64,000 nucleotides of DNA from Paludibacter jiangxiensis (GCF_001618385.1 NZ_BDCR01000001.1:1268248-1332247), one strand, 5' to 3'. Counted from the first letter of the stretch, positions 8,412 through 17,969 are shown. Numbers and translations: made by a program. Notes: generated by a model not told the origin, from the sequence alone.

Positions 8412-10625
8412 ATGGTACAGCCATTAGTAATTCCGGAAAAAGAGAGGCGAGAAGTTGCGCGGCATTATCGTGAAATGCTGCGTGCAGTCGATAATATCCT
8501 AACACAAGAGGATATTAAATTGTCGCGTCAATGGATGTATCAGTCGATTGCAAAAATGCTGGAAAAGGGAGAGATGATGCCCACGCGCCGCGTGATCAAG
8601 CACTTGAGGATGGCTCAGGTGTTGGTCAATGAATTCGGACTGGGACGTTCTGCTATTCTGGCTACGATACTGTATGATAGTTTGCTGGCGGGCTCCGAAA
8701 CTCTCGAATCGATAGAGAAGCAGTTCGGTCCTTCAGTTTCAATTATTGTTCACGGCTTGTGTCGTGCTCACGATTTGTATGAGCGTAACAGCGCCATCGA
8801 AACCGAAAATTTCCGCCAGTTGTTGCTCACCTTTGCCGAAGACATGCGGGTGATCCTTATCATGATTGCCGATCGTTTGGATACGATGCGGACACTTCGT
8901 GATCATGCCGATGACGAAGTGAGGTTGAAGGTGGCACACGAAGCATCGAATCTCTATGCACCGCTGGCTCACCGTATGGGGCTGTATGCCATCAAAACCG
9001 AACTGGAAGATCTTTCACTCAAATATTCGAATCCTCAGATATACAAGGAAATTGCCCATAAGCTCAACGAAACCAAGCGGTCGCGCGATCAATACATTGC
9101 GTCGTTTATCGAACCGGTGAAGAAAAAGCTCGAAGATGCAGGCTTTAAGTTCGACATCAAAGGGAGAACCAAGTCGATTCACTCGATTTGGAACAAGATG
9201 AAAAAGCAGAACACTCCTTTTGAGAATATCTACGATTTGTTTGCGATTCGTATTATTCTTGATACTCCCGTTGATAAAGAGAAATCGGAATGCTGGCAGG
9301 TATATTCTATTGTGACGGATATGTACATGCCAAATCCCAAGCGCTTGCGCGATTGGCTTTCCATTCCAAAATCCAACGGCTATGAATCGTTGCACATCAC
9401 GGTGATGGGAAATGAAGGTAAATGGGTGGAGGTGCAGATTCGTACCCGCCGCATGGACGAAATTGCCGAAAAAGGGGTTGCTGCCCACTGGAAATATAAA
9501 GGCATTAAAAGTGAGTCGAGTGGTATGGATGAATGGTTGAAGAACCTGCGTACCATTCTCGAAAATCCCGAGATGAACTCCAAGGAGGTGATGGACAACT
9601 TCAAGCTCAACCTCTACGACGACGATGTGTTTGTGTTTACGCCCAACGGCGATCTTCATAAGCTGAAAAAGGGAGCTACCGTGCTCGATTTTGCCTTTGC
9701 CATTCACTCTGGACTGGGGTGCCGCTGTGTGGGGGCAAAGGTTGGTGGACGGAATGTTCCGTTGAAATATGTTTTGCTCAACGGTGATCAGGTGGAAATT
9801 CTTACTTCGGCTAATCAATCGCCTAAAAGAGACTGGTTGAATATTGCGGTCACTTCTAAAGCCCGTACTAAGATCAAGCAGTCGCTCAAGGAAGAAGAGA
9901 ACAAAGCCGCCGATTTGGGTCGTGAGGCTTTGCAACGCCGCATGAAGAACCGTAAGATTGAATTTGACGAGGCTCAGATTATGAAGCTGGCGCGTAAACA
10001 CGGATTTAAATTCGTGTCCGAATTCTATCAGGCCATCTCTTACGAGCGGCTCGATGTGATCGATCTTTGCGAGGAGTTGGTTGAACTTGACAAGCACGAG
10101 GAGACACCGGAACTGGCTGCTTTGCGGAGCGTAGATAATTTTTCGAAGCAGACTGACCTTGAAAAAATCACTTCGGAGAACGATGTGCTGGTGATCGGCG
10201 ACAATGTGAAGAATGTACAGTATTCGCTTGCTAAATGCTGTAATCCTATTTATGGCGACAATGTATTCGGCTTTGTTTCGGTAACAGGAGGAATTAAAAT
10301 TCACCGCGACGACTGCCCCAATGCCTCACAGCTGAAAGAGAAGTTCGGTTACCGCATCATCGATGTGAAATGGGCCGGCAAATCGGGTAAATTCGACCTT
10401 GCCACCCTGCGCATTGTTGGTAAAGACGATATCGGTATAGTGAGCAATATCACCTCGGTTATCTCCAAGGAAAACAGAGTACAGATGCGCTCCATATCCG
10501 TCAATTCGCACGATGGTATGTTCGAAGGAACCATTACTGTGATGGTAAGCGACGTAGCTCAACTCTCCCAGTTGATAAAAAAACTGCAAGGTGTCAAAGG
10601 CGTGATCCGCGCAGAACGTATGTAA
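8412..10625 (+). CDS. relA: RelA/SpoT-family (p)ppGpp synthetase with degenerate hydrolase domain
   Basis: Stringent-response enzyme that makes the alarmone (p)ppGpp. Domain order in 737 aa: N-terminal HD hydrolase fold (about 50-195), synthetase domain (about 235-375, with GRTKSI and WVEVQIRT), TGS domain (about 410-470), zinc-finger-like CC region (KCCNP near 615) and C-terminal ACT domain (about 660-737). In the hydrolase fold the metal-binding His-Asp pair reads Tyr88-Asp89, and the downstream Glu-Asp pair is replaced by Gly-Ser, so hydrolysis is probably lost. The synthetase motifs look intact. This makes it the RelA-type copy; a SpoT-type hydrolase should exist elsewhere in the genome. 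A strong terminator follows. Confidence 0.93.
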   Translation: MVQPLVIPEKERREVARHYREMLRAVDNILTQEDIKLSRQWMYQSIAKMLEKGEMMPTRRVIKHLRMAQVLVNEFGLGRSAILATILYDSLLAGSETLESIEKQFGPSVSIIVHGLCRAHDLYERNSAIETENFRQLLLTFAEDMRVILIMIADRLDTMRTLRDHADDEVRLKVAHEASNLYAPLAHRMGLYAIKTELEDLSLKYSNPQIYKEIAHKLNETKRSRDQYIASFIEPVKKKLEDAGFKFDIKGRTKSIHSIWNKMKKQNTPFENIYDLFAIRIILDTPVDKEKSECWQVYSIVTDMYMPNPKRLRDWLSIPKSNGYESLHITVMGNEGKWVEVQIRTRRMDEIAEKGVAAHWKYKGIKSESSGMDEWLKNLRTILENPEMNSKEVMDNFKLNLYDDDVFVFTPNGDLHKLKKGATVLDFAFAIHSGLGCRCVGAKVGGRNVPLKYVLLNGDQVEILTSANQSPKRDWLNIAVTSKARTKIKQSLKEEENKAADLGREALQRRMKNRKIEFDEAQIMKLARKHGFKFVSEFYQAISYERLDVIDLCEELVELDKHEETPELAALRSVDNFSKQTDLEKITSENDVLVIGDNVKNVQYSLAKCCNPIYGDNVFGFVSVTGGIKIHRDDCPNASQLKEKFGYRIIDVKWAGKSGKFDLATLRIVGKDDIGIVSNITSVISKENRVQMRSISVNSHDGMFEGTITVMVSDVAQLSQLIKKLQGVKGVIRAERM

Positions 10626-10645
10626 TATTCCGATTCATATATAAA

Positions 10646-10682
10646 AATAAACCCTCATGTTGAAAAACATGAGGGTTTATTG
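10646..10682. terminator. Bidirectional terminator between relA and the M23 peptidase gene
   Basis: A 16-bp stem, AATAAACCCTCATGTT at 10646-10661 with its complement at 10666-10681 and a GAAA loop. It separates two convergent genes. Confidence 0.85.
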
Positions 10683-10704
10683 TTGAATTATAATTTGCTT
10701 CAAA

Positions 10705-11541
10705 TTATCTGCGATGACGCTTTGATTTGTGACTTTTCCCTGCCTTTGCAATGTATTTTTTATAAGCAGAAGAATGAGCTCCTTTTGCGTATTGATAATC
10801 GAAAGAGCTGGCTTTTCTGATTACATATATGTCGTTGATCGGCATATGATATGCAAAGTCAAATAATTTTTCAGGATTGATAGCATTACCTAAGTAACGG
10901 GTTTCAAAGTGGAGGTGAGGTCCGGTAGAGTGACCGGTGCTACCTCCTAATCCAAGCACGTCACCAGCTTTTAGAGGTTGGTTTTCGTGAACGAGAACTT
11001 TTGATAAGTGGCCGTATACAGTTTCCAGCCCATTGTCATGACGAATAACAACATAGTTTCCGTAACCGCCGGCTTCATAACCTGTGATACGTACTTTGCC
11101 GTTGAAAGCTGCGTGTACAGGATCCCCAACATTGAGTTTTAAGTCGGTTCCGTAGTGGAAACGATATCTACGCATTCCAAAGTGCGATGTGATAAAGGTT
11201 GCAACCGGAGGGACGTATTGAGAAAGATTGATACGTACGGAATCGGGTAATTTGGCAACCGGAGTCATATACGGGTTGATACGTCTGTTGGTCCAGGTTT
11301 CGTATACCCCGCTTGCAGGAACTTCCGTATCCTCTTCTGTAGCATACGGGTCTTCTTCCTGTTGCATTTTTTGCTGCATCAATGAATTGAGCGCGTTAAT
11401 TTGACGTTGTACGTCATCGACTGCGGCTATTTCTTTATGATACACGTGCTTCGCTTTCGCTCGTTTCTTTGCAGAAACGCTTTCAGTTGCCAAACCGCAC
11501 ATAAATAGCCATACAAGGGTGAATAAGAATACTTTCTTCAT
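10705..11541 (-). CDS. M23 (LytM-type) peptidoglycan endopeptidase
   Basis: Secreted zinc metallopeptidase acting on peptidoglycan cross-links. Residues 1-24 are a signal peptide (MKKVFLFTLVWLFMCGLATESVSA). A coiled-coil-like stretch (about 40-65) follows, and the M23 domain covers about 120-235, with zinc ligands in FHYGTDL and GPHLHFE and the conserved YGHLS. All ligands are present, so it should be active. The basic C-terminal tail (KSHKSKRHRR) is unusual but common in secreted Bacteroidota proteins. It lies 18 bases downstream of ndk and may share its transcript. Confidence 0.92.
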   Translation of the reverse strand: MKKVFLFTLVWLFMCGLATESVSAKKRAKAKHVYHKEIAAVDDVQRQINALNSLMQQKMQQEEDPYATEEDTEVPASGVYETWTNRRINPYMTPVAKLPDSVRINLSQYVPPVATFITSHFGMRRYRFHYGTDLKLNVGDPVHAAFNGKVRITGYEAGGYGNYVVIRHDNGLETVYGHLSKVLVHENQPLKAGDVLGLGGSTGHSTGPHLHFETRYLGNAINPEKLFDFAYHMPINDIYVIRKASSFDYQYAKGAHSSAYKKYIAKAGKSHKSKRHRR

Positions 11542-11559
11542 TCTTGTTTGGTTTATAGG

Positions 11560-12024
11560 TTAGAGTAATTCGTCGGAAGTATACAACACAGGTGTTACTG
11601 CCAACTGATACGAAAAAATTTCTTCCGGGCTGAAAAAACGGTTAATTTCCGTTAGGGCTGATTCTGGTGAATCGGATGCATGAATAATATTCTCCAATCT
11701 ACTCATGCTGTAGTCTCCGCGAATAGTTCCCGGAGCGGCTTCCCGCCCATTGGTAACTCCGGTCATTTGCCGGACAACACGAATACTGTCTTTGCCCTCT
11801 ACAATGCCAATTATAACCGGAGTTCTCTTCATCGATGCTGTGATGGAAGGGAAAAATGGTTTATCAGCTAAATGGGAGTAATGTTCTACCAGAATATCAT
11901 CTGAAAGTTGCATCATTTTTAATCCGGTGAAGTAAAGTCCTTTTTTCTCAAATCTGCTTATTACTTCGCCAAGAATGCCTCTTTCTAATGCGCTGGGTTT
12001 TAGAATTATAAGTGTTCTCTCCAT
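11560..12024 (-). CDS. ndk: Nucleoside diphosphate kinase
   Basis: Balances nucleoside triphosphate pools by moving the gamma phosphate of ATP through a phospho-histidine. The active-site histidine is His115 in NIIHASDSPESA; the N-terminal TLIILKPSALERG and the RxMxGxTNGREAAPGTIRGD segment are diagnostic. At 154 aa it is the normal length. It sits between recG (upstream, 81-base gap) and the M23 peptidase. Confidence 0.97.
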   Translation of the reverse strand: MERTLIILKPSALERGILGEVISRFEKKGLYFTGLKMMQLSDDILVEHYSHLADKPFFPSITASMKRTPVIIGIVEGKDSIRVVRQMTGVTNGREAAPGTIRGDYSMSRLENIIHASDSPESALTEINRFFSPEEIFSYQLAVTPVLYTSDELL

Positions 12025-12105
12025 GGCTGATTAAGTGGCTATTGCACTAATTTCAGGTCAAAGTAACAAATTAAAATCGACAAATCCAAACTTTTAAAAC
12101 TGAAA

Positions 12106-14205
12106 TTAGCTGATTTTTTTCCAGTCGACGGCTTCTTTTTGTTTTTTTTGTAATTGTTTAGTGAGTATGAGATGTTCGGGGTGTTGAAGCAATGGGTCAT
12201 GGTCAAGGAGGTCGTTGGCTACGTTTCTTGCGAATTGCAACATTTGCGAATCATGCGCCAAATCGGCTATTCTCAGGTTGAATGGCAATCCGCTTTGCTG
12301 GGTTCCTTCAATATCGCCGGGACCCCGCATTTTCAGGTCTGCTTCTGCAATTTCGAAACCGTCATTCGTGCGGGTCATTGTTTCCATGCGCTTTTTTGTG
12401 TCTTTGCCTAATTCAAATGGCGTGAGTAAAACGCAGTATGACTGGTCGGCGCCGCGACCCACACGTCCCCGCAACTGATGCAACTGAGACAAACCGAATC
12501 GTTGCGCACTTTCAATAATCATAACGGAGGCGTTGGGAACATTCACTCCCACTTCTATTACGGTTGTAGCAACCATGATTTGTGTGTCGCCTGAAGCAAA
12601 TTTGCGCATAGCCTCATCTTTTTCCGCTGGTTTAAGTTTCCCGTGAACCATGCTGATCCTATACTCGGGGAATGCTTCTTTTACCTGATTAAATCCTTCG
12701 GTCAGGTTTTGGAAATCGAGTTTTTCAGATTCTTCAATAAGAGGATATACAATGTAGATTTGTCGTCCTTCTTCTATTTCTTTCCGGATAAAGCGATAAA
12801 CGGAATTCCGCTTGTTTTCATAATAATGATATGTCTGGATAGGTTTACGGCCGGGAGGTAGCTCGTCAATCACAGATACTTCTAAATCCCCGTAAATAGT
12901 CATTGCCAGTGTGCGGGGAATGGGGGTGGCTGTCATAACCAGTATGTGAGGAGCCTGGTCGTTTTTAGTCCATAGTTTGGCGCGCTGGGCAACTCCGAAC
13001 CGGTGCTGTTCGTCAATAACAACCAGTCCGAGATTGCTGAACTGAACATTGTCTTCCAGTAAAGCATGTGTTCCGATGAGGATGTGTAATTCTCCGGACT
13101 GGAGTTGCTCGTGGAGTTGTACTCTGTCTTTTTTCTTTGTGGATCCGGTCAGAAGCCCGACATTTAAATTCATTCCAGACAAAAAAGCGGAAATGGTTTC
13201 GTAATGCTGTGTGGCGAGTATTTCGGTTGGAGCCATTATGCAGGCCTGAAATCCATTGTCGATGGCCAAAAGCATCACCATGAGGGCAACCAGCGTTTTG
13301 CCACTTCCAACATCGCCCTGAAGTAGCCGGTTCATCTGCTTGCCACTTCCAACGTCGGCACGGATCTCGCGAATGACTTTTTTCTGGGCGTTAGTAAGTT
13401 CAAACGAAAGAAACTGCTTGTAGAATTGATTGAAGTGGTCGCCTACGTGCGCAAACCTGAATCCGGCGGTTTGTTGGTTTCGTAACTTGACTGTACGTAG
13501 TAACGAGAGTTGAATATAGAACAACTCTTCAAATTTTAGCCGCTGGCGGGCTTTGGAAAGTTGTGCGGCGCTTGAGGGGAAATGAATATTGACCAATGCC
13601 TCGTGCAGCGGTAGTAACTTAAATTGCTTAACAAGGTATCCGGGTAAAGTCTCGGGAACTCTTTCTTGTAAGGAAGAAATGAGGTTGAAAATGATTTTCT
13701 GAACCGCTTTGGAGTTCAGAAAATTGGATTTCATCTTTTCTGTGGTGTTATAAAATCCTTGAAGAACAATTTTTCCTTTCCCCGCGGAATCGGATATCTT
13801 TTCAATTTCGGGGTGAGCAATATTAATATGTCCGTTAAAGAGTGAGGGCTTCCCGAAAACGATATATTCTGTGTTGACTTTATATTGGTCTAAAACAAAA
13901 CGAACGCCTTTGAACCAAACCAGCTCTATGGTGCCAGTCCCGTCAGTGAATGAGGCAGTCAGGCGCTGAGAAGGGCCTGTACCGATGGTTTCAAAACGTG
14001 TGATCTTACCTTTTAGCTGAATATATGCCGTGTCGCTCTGTAGTTCGCGGATTGTGTAGAACTTGCTTCGGTCAATGTATTTGTATGGAAAATAATAGAG
14101 AAGATCCTCAAAGGTGAGAATGCTGAGTTCTTTGTTTAGCATTTCTGCCCGTTTGGGACCAACTCCGGTTAAATACTTTAATTCATTCGATGCAAGATTA
14201 ATCAT
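12106..14205 (-). CDS. recG: ATP-dependent DNA helicase RecG
   Basis: Branch-migrating helicase that remodels stalled replication forks and Holliday junctions. The N-terminal wedge/OB domain covers about residues 55-160 (GVGPKRAEML at the start). Helicase motifs follow: GDVGSGKT (Walker A), PTEILATQH, DEQHRFGV, MTATPIPRT, VATTVIEVGVNVP and QLRGRVGRG. Length 699 aa is normal. The ispD stop lies 26 bases upstream of its start, so it continues the tadA-ispD cluster. Confidence 0.97.
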   Translation of the reverse strand: MINLASNELKYLTGVGPKRAEMLNKELSILTFEDLLYYFPYKYIDRSKFYTIRELQSDTAYIQLKGKITRFETIGTGPSQRLTASFTDGTGTIELVWFKGVRFVLDQYKVNTEYIVFGKPSLFNGHINIAHPEIEKISDSAGKGKIVLQGFYNTTEKMKSNFLNSKAVQKIIFNLISSLQERVPETLPGYLVKQFKLLPLHEALVNIHFPSSAAQLSKARQRLKFEELFYIQLSLLRTVKLRNQQTAGFRFAHVGDHFNQFYKQFLSFELTNAQKKVIREIRADVGSGKQMNRLLQGDVGSGKTLVALMVMLLAIDNGFQACIMAPTEILATQHYETISAFLSGMNLNVGLLTGSTKKKDRVQLHEQLQSGELHILIGTHALLEDNVQFSNLGLVVIDEQHRFGVAQRAKLWTKNDQAPHILVMTATPIPRTLAMTIYGDLEVSVIDELPPGRKPIQTYHYYENKRNSVYRFIRKEIEEGRQIYIVYPLIEESEKLDFQNLTEGFNQVKEAFPEYRISMVHGKLKPAEKDEAMRKFASGDTQIMVATTVIEVGVNVPNASVMIIESAQRFGLSQLHQLRGRVGRGADQSYCVLLTPFELGKDTKKRMETMTRTNDGFEIAEADLKMRGPGDIEGTQQSGLPFNLRIADLAHDSQMLQFARNVANDLLDHDPLLQHPEHLILTKQLQKKQKEAVDWKKIS

Positions 14206-14231
14206 TCCGTAAAATCTCTTCTGTTGCGAAG

Positions 14232-14915
14232 TTAAGAAATTATGGCCTCTCTTTCCGATAAAAGAACCTCGGCAATTTTCAGATCCGGAGGCGTAGTGAC
14301 TTTTATATTGTCCCTGTTTCCTTCAACCAAATTGAGCTCAATTCCCAACGACTCGACCACAGTGGCGTCGTCCGTAAACCGTTCTTCATAGGTCTGGTTG
14401 TAGGCTATCTTAAGAATAGAGGACTGAAAGACCTGTGGTGTTTGTACTATACAATACTGATTCCGCTCGACGGCAAAATTGGTGTTGTTTTCGGTTTTTC
14501 TCAGACTGTCGACAATGGCATATACAGGAACGGCTGTGCCATAATGCTCGGCTGTGGAGAAACAGTTTTCAAGCGTTTGGCGGTTCACCAGCGGGCGCAC
14601 TCCATCATGGACTGCGATAATGCATTTTTCCTTGATGGCAACTAATCCGTTTTTTACAGACGCAAAACGAGTTTCACCGCCCTGGACGATTTCGTGAGGA
14701 ATAGTGAAGTTATGTTCGTTGCACAGTTTTTTCCATAGGCTAATCTGATTAGCAGGCAGAACAATAATTAGTTGGATGAGAGAATCGTAGTCGTAAAAGA
14801 CTTTGATAGTGTGCATTAAAAGAGGGATTCCTCTGAGTTGAATAAATTGCTTTGGGAGGTTGGAGCTCATCCTTTCACCTTTGCCTCCGGCAACAATAAT
14901 GGCGTAACGTTTCAC
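14232..14915 (-). CDS. ispD: 2-C-methyl-D-erythritol 4-phosphate cytidylyltransferase
   Basis: Third enzyme of the non-mevalonate isoprenoid pathway: joins CTP to methylerythritol phosphate. The N-terminal nucleotide-binding loop reads IIVAGGKGERM with PKQFIQL after it. VHDGVRPLV (near residue 105) and the C-terminal DNIKVTTPPDL carry the usual metal- and substrate-binding residues. Length 227 aa is typical. It is a stand-alone IspD with no IspF fused. Located between tadA and recG on the same strand. Confidence 0.95.
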   Translation of the reverse strand: MKRYAIIVAGGKGERMSSNLPKQFIQLRGIPLLMHTIKVFYDYDSLIQLIIVLPANQISLWKKLCNEHNFTIPHEIVQGGETRFASVKNGLVAIKEKCIIAVHDGVRPLVNRQTLENCFSTAEHYGTAVPVYAIVDSLRKTENNTNFAVERNQYCIVQTPQVFQSSILKIAYNQTYEERFTDDATVVESLGIELNLVEGNRDNIKVTTPPDLKIAEVLLSEREAIIS

Positions 14916-14956
14916 TTTGACTTTGGTTTATTTCTGGTATAGTTTGGTTTTCCCCT

Positions 14957-15397
14957 TTATTTAGAACGTTTGTTCTGAAAAAAACGGGTCATAAGTTCTG
15001 CACATTCAGTTTCCATCACACCACCCAGTACCGTTGTTTTGGGGTGTAGGGCATTGGTGGCAAAGACATGATACCCCCGTTTCTCATCGCGGGCACCAAA
15101 AACAATGCGCCCTATCTGTGCCCATGAAAGTGCTCCTGCGCACATAACGCAAGGCTCAACCGTGACATAGAGAGTGCATTCCGTGAGGTATTTCCCTCCC
15201 AGCGTATTTGCGGCGGCTGTGATTGCAAGCATTTCAGCATGAGCCGTGACATCATTTAATGTTTCTGTCTGATTGCCGGCTCGGGCTATGATCTGGTTTT
15301 GGCATACCACGACAGCCCCAATTGGAATTTCACCCTGAGACTGAGCTTTCTTAGCTTCTGCCAGAGCCTGCTTCATAAAGTAATTGTCATCAAACAT
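14957..15397 (-). CDS. tadA: tRNA-specific adenosine deaminase / nucleoside deaminase
   Basis: Zinc deaminase that converts adenosine-34 of tRNA to inosine. Zinc ligands and proton shuttle are His53 and Glu55 in HAE, and Cys83 and Cys86 in PCVMC. The FGARDEKRG segment and 146-aa length fit TadA; a guanine or cytosine deaminase of the same fold is less likely. A TACCTTTG promoter element ends five bases before the ATG, so the mRNA may have almost no leader. First gene of the tadA-ispD-recG series. Confidence 0.9.
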   Translation of the reverse strand: MFDDNYFMKQALAEAKKAQSQGEIPIGAVVVCQNQIIARAGNQTETLNDVTAHAEMLAITAAANTLGGKYLTECTLYVTVEPCVMCAGALSWAQIGRIVFGARDEKRGYHVFATNALHPKTTVLGGVMETECAELMTRFFQNKRSK

Positions 15398-15402
15398 AAA
15401 AA

Positions 15403-15410
15403 CAAAGGTA
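15403..15410 (-). promoter_or_regulatory. -7 element before tadA
   Basis: Reads TACCTTTG on the minus strand, five bases ahead of the tadA ATG (15397). No clear -33 element. Confidence 0.4.
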
Positions 15411-15461
15411 GTAATTTTTATGAAATTGTACTTCCGGAATCTTCTTTGCCAATAAAAAACG

Positions 15462-15469
15462 TATTTTTG
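15462..15469 (+). promoter_or_regulatory. -7 element before the aminopeptidase P gene
   Basis: TATTTTTG, 41 bases before the ATG at 15511. A TTTG at 15445-15448 is only 13 bases upstream, closer than usual. Confidence 0.4.
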
Positions 15470-15510
15470 TGTCTTCTATCACTAAATCATAATTAAGTAA
15501 CTAAATAACT

Positions 15511-17292
15511 ATGCCAACAATACCATCCAGATTAGCCGCGTTGCGTCAGAGAATGTCCTCACGGGGAGTGGCCGCAACCATCATTCCGAGTACCGATCCT
15601 CATGCAAGTGAATATGTAGCCGATTATTGGAAAGAACGTCAATGGATATCGGGTTTTACCGGTTCTGCAGGAACTGTTGTGGTGACCGAGAAAGAAGCCG
15701 GTTTGTGGACTGATTCCCGTTATTTTCTGCAAGCCGATTTGCAGTTGCAGGGAACCGGTATCGATTTGTTCAAAGACGGCTTGCCCGAAACTCCGTCAAT
15801 CACAACCTGGTTGGGGTTGGTGTTGCCGGCAGGTAGCAAAGTTGGAATTAATCCGTTACTGTTTTCGGTAAGTGCTGTCGAAAATTTACAGAGCGAATTG
15901 ACGGCTGTCGGACTGATGTTGGTAACCGATGTGGATTTTTTAAAGTCGCTTTGGAAAGATCGGCCGGCTTTGCCTGAGACTCCGGTTATGGTTTATCCTG
16001 TTGAATATTCAGGCAAAAGTGCTAAGGATAAAATTGCCGGTATCAGAGAAGTCATGGATAAAAAAGGCGCCGACGCATACTTTTTTACGGCTTTGGATGA
16101 AATAGCATGGATTTTCAATATTCGTTGTTCAGACGTTGATTATAATCCGGTTGCCATAGCCTTTGGTGCTATCGATAAACAAAAAGCCACGTTGTTTGTT
16201 AACCCACAAAAAATTTCGCACAATGTAGCGGCTCTGCTTGCTGATGAAGGTGTTGAGATTGCTCCTTACAATGCTGTTTTTGAATATGTGGCAACGCTTC
16301 ATGTTCATTCTAAGGTGATGATCGATAAGAGCAAAACAAACTTCGCGCTGTATCAGGACATTCCTTCTCACTCCACAGTTATCAGCGTGCCATCTCCGAT
16401 TTTCTACGCAAAAGCGATAAAAAACAGCGTCGAATTGGCTGGAACCCGCAATGCTATGATGAAAGATGGAGCTGCATTGACCCGTTTCTTTATGTGGCTT
16501 GAGGCGAATGTAGTTTCAGGTACGCTGACAGAATTGAGCATTGCCGAACAATTGTGCAAATTCAGAGCTGAGCAACCGTTGTTTAAAGGTGAGAGCTTTG
16601 GAACGATAGCCGGGTATAAAGATCATGGTGCCATTGTGCACTACTCTGCCACTGAAGAAAGCAATGCTACTTTGCAACCGGAAGGCTTTTTGCTGCTCGA
16701 TTCGGGTGGACAATATCTTGATGGAACTACTGATATCACTCGTACCGTTTCGCTGGGGATTCTTACCGAAGAGGAAAAACTTGACTTTACGCTTGTGCTG
16801 AAAGGTCATATTGCTCTGGGAATGGCAAAATTTCCGCAGGGAACACGCGGGTCGCAGCTTGATATTTTGGCCAGAAAAGCTTTGTGGGATCGTGGCTGGA
16901 ACTACGGACACGGGACCGGCCATGGCGTAGGACATTTCCTTTGTGTACATGAAGGACCCCAAAGCATCCGCATGGATGAGAATGCCACACAACTGGGTCC
17001 GGGTATGGTGATTTCGAATGAGCCGGGCTTGTATCGTTCGGGCAAACATGGCATCCGATCCGAGAATTTGGTAACAGTGGTTGAGGGAGAAAAAACCGAG
17101 TTCGGACAATTCTACCAATTTGAAACGTTGACTCTTTTTCCGTTTGATACGAAAGCATTGGAGGTTTCTTTGTTGAGCGATGAAGAAAAAAGCTGGCTTA
17201 ATAATTATCATCAAACGGTGTACGAAAGAGTCAGTCCTCTTTTGAACGATGAAGAAAAAGTATGGCTAAAACAAAAATGTGCGGCAATTTGA
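15511..17292 (+). CDS. pepP: Xaa-Pro aminopeptidase (M24B, large form)
   Basis: Removes an N-terminal residue when proline is second. At 593 aa it is the large three-domain form related to eukaryotic XPNPEP1. Two creatinase-like N-terminal domains cover about 1-310 and the M24 pita-bread domain follows. The five metal ligands are present at the expected spacing: Asp397, Asp408, His471 (GHGTGHGVGH), Glu504 (NEPG) and Glu518 (RSEN). There is no signal peptide, so it is cytoplasmic. The Crp-like gene starts just after its stop. Confidence 0.95.
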   Translation: MPTIPSRLAALRQRMSSRGVAATIIPSTDPHASEYVADYWKERQWISGFTGSAGTVVVTEKEAGLWTDSRYFLQADLQLQGTGIDLFKDGLPETPSITTWLGLVLPAGSKVGINPLLFSVSAVENLQSELTAVGLMLVTDVDFLKSLWKDRPALPETPVMVYPVEYSGKSAKDKIAGIREVMDKKGADAYFFTALDEIAWIFNIRCSDVDYNPVAIAFGAIDKQKATLFVNPQKISHNVAALLADEGVEIAPYNAVFEYVATLHVHSKVMIDKSKTNFALYQDIPSHSTVISVPSPIFYAKAIKNSVELAGTRNAMMKDGAALTRFFMWLEANVVSGTLTELSIAEQLCKFRAEQPLFKGESFGTIAGYKDHGAIVHYSATEESNATLQPEGFLLLDSGGQYLDGTTDITRTVSLGILTEEEKLDFTLVLKGHIALGMAKFPQGTRGSQLDILARKALWDRGWNYGHGTGHGVGHFLCVHEGPQSIRMDENATQLGPGMVISNEPGLYRSGKHGIRSENLVTVVEGEKTEFGQFYQFETLTLFPFDTKALEVSLLSDEEKSWLNNYHQTVYERVSPLLNDEEKVWLKQKCAAI

Positions 17293-17302
17293 ATTGAAAG
17301 AC

Positions 17303-17887
17303 ATGAGCAGTGCCGATCTTTCTCTGCTTAGGCAGGCTATTGACACGCAGGTTTCATTGAGCGACGAAGAGTGGAATCAATTGTTGGCACGTGTCAGTGT
17401 GCGCTCTTTTGGTAAAAATGAGTTGCTGCTGAAGGAAGGGTCGGTGTGCAATTGTTTGATTTTCATTATTTCCGGCGCTGTGGTTTATTATTCTCTCAGT
17501 GAGAAGGGGGAGGAGATCACTACCGATTTTGCGCTTGAAGGGAGTTGGGTGACCGATAACAGAAGCCGTTTGAGCCAAACGCCCTCGCATCTCAACATCA
17601 AAGCCATTGAAGCAACTGATGTTGCCATTATTGCAGAGTCCGATTTGAATGAGTTGTATCGGAGTGTTCCGAAGATGGAGCGCCTCGGTCGTATTCTCAT
17701 AGAGCGGGCCTATGTACGGTTGGTGCAACTGAGTCTCGATTTGCAGATTTTGTCGGCGGAAGAGCGCTATCTTAAACTATTGCGGGAAAATCCGGAGGCT
17801 GTCAGGCGTTTGCCTCTGTACCATATTGCCAATTATCTGGGTATTGCGCCCAAGTCGCTCAGCCGTATTCGGGGAAAACTGACATAA
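17303..17887 (+). CDS. Crp/Fnr-family transcriptional regulator
   Basis: Cyclic-nucleotide-binding-like regulator of 194 aa from the ATG at 17303. A GTG at 17279 is in frame but overlaps pepP, so I prefer the ATG. The N-terminal beta-roll covers about residues 20-120 (GKNELLLKEGSVCNCLIFIISGAVVYY), and the C-terminal helix-turn-helix is short (IANYLGIAPKSLSRIRGKL), as in the small Bacteroidota Crp-like proteins. No Fe-S cysteine cluster is visible; the effector is unknown. It lies upstream of an outer-membrane-like protein and a nitroreductase-like lipoprotein, which it may control. Confidence 0.85.
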   Translation: MSSADLSLLRQAIDTQVSLSDEEWNQLLARVSVRSFGKNELLLKEGSVCNCLIFIISGAVVYYSLSEKGEEITTDFALEGSWVTDNRSRLSQTPSHLNIKAIEATDVAIIAESDLNELYRSVPKMERLGRILIERAYVRLVQLSLDLQILSAEERYLKLLRENPEAVRRLPLYHIANYLGIAPKSLSRIRGKLT

Positions 17888-17969
17888 CCCCTGATTTGGT
17901 AACATTTGCGGAGAAGAATCTCTTTTTTATAACGGAACTTTGCATCGTTAAAATCAAAGTTTACAAGTT

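Noticed and set aside
9015..10304. 429-codon open frame on the minus strand
   Set aside because: Fully antisense to relA, no recognisable domain, composition follows the shadow of the real gene.
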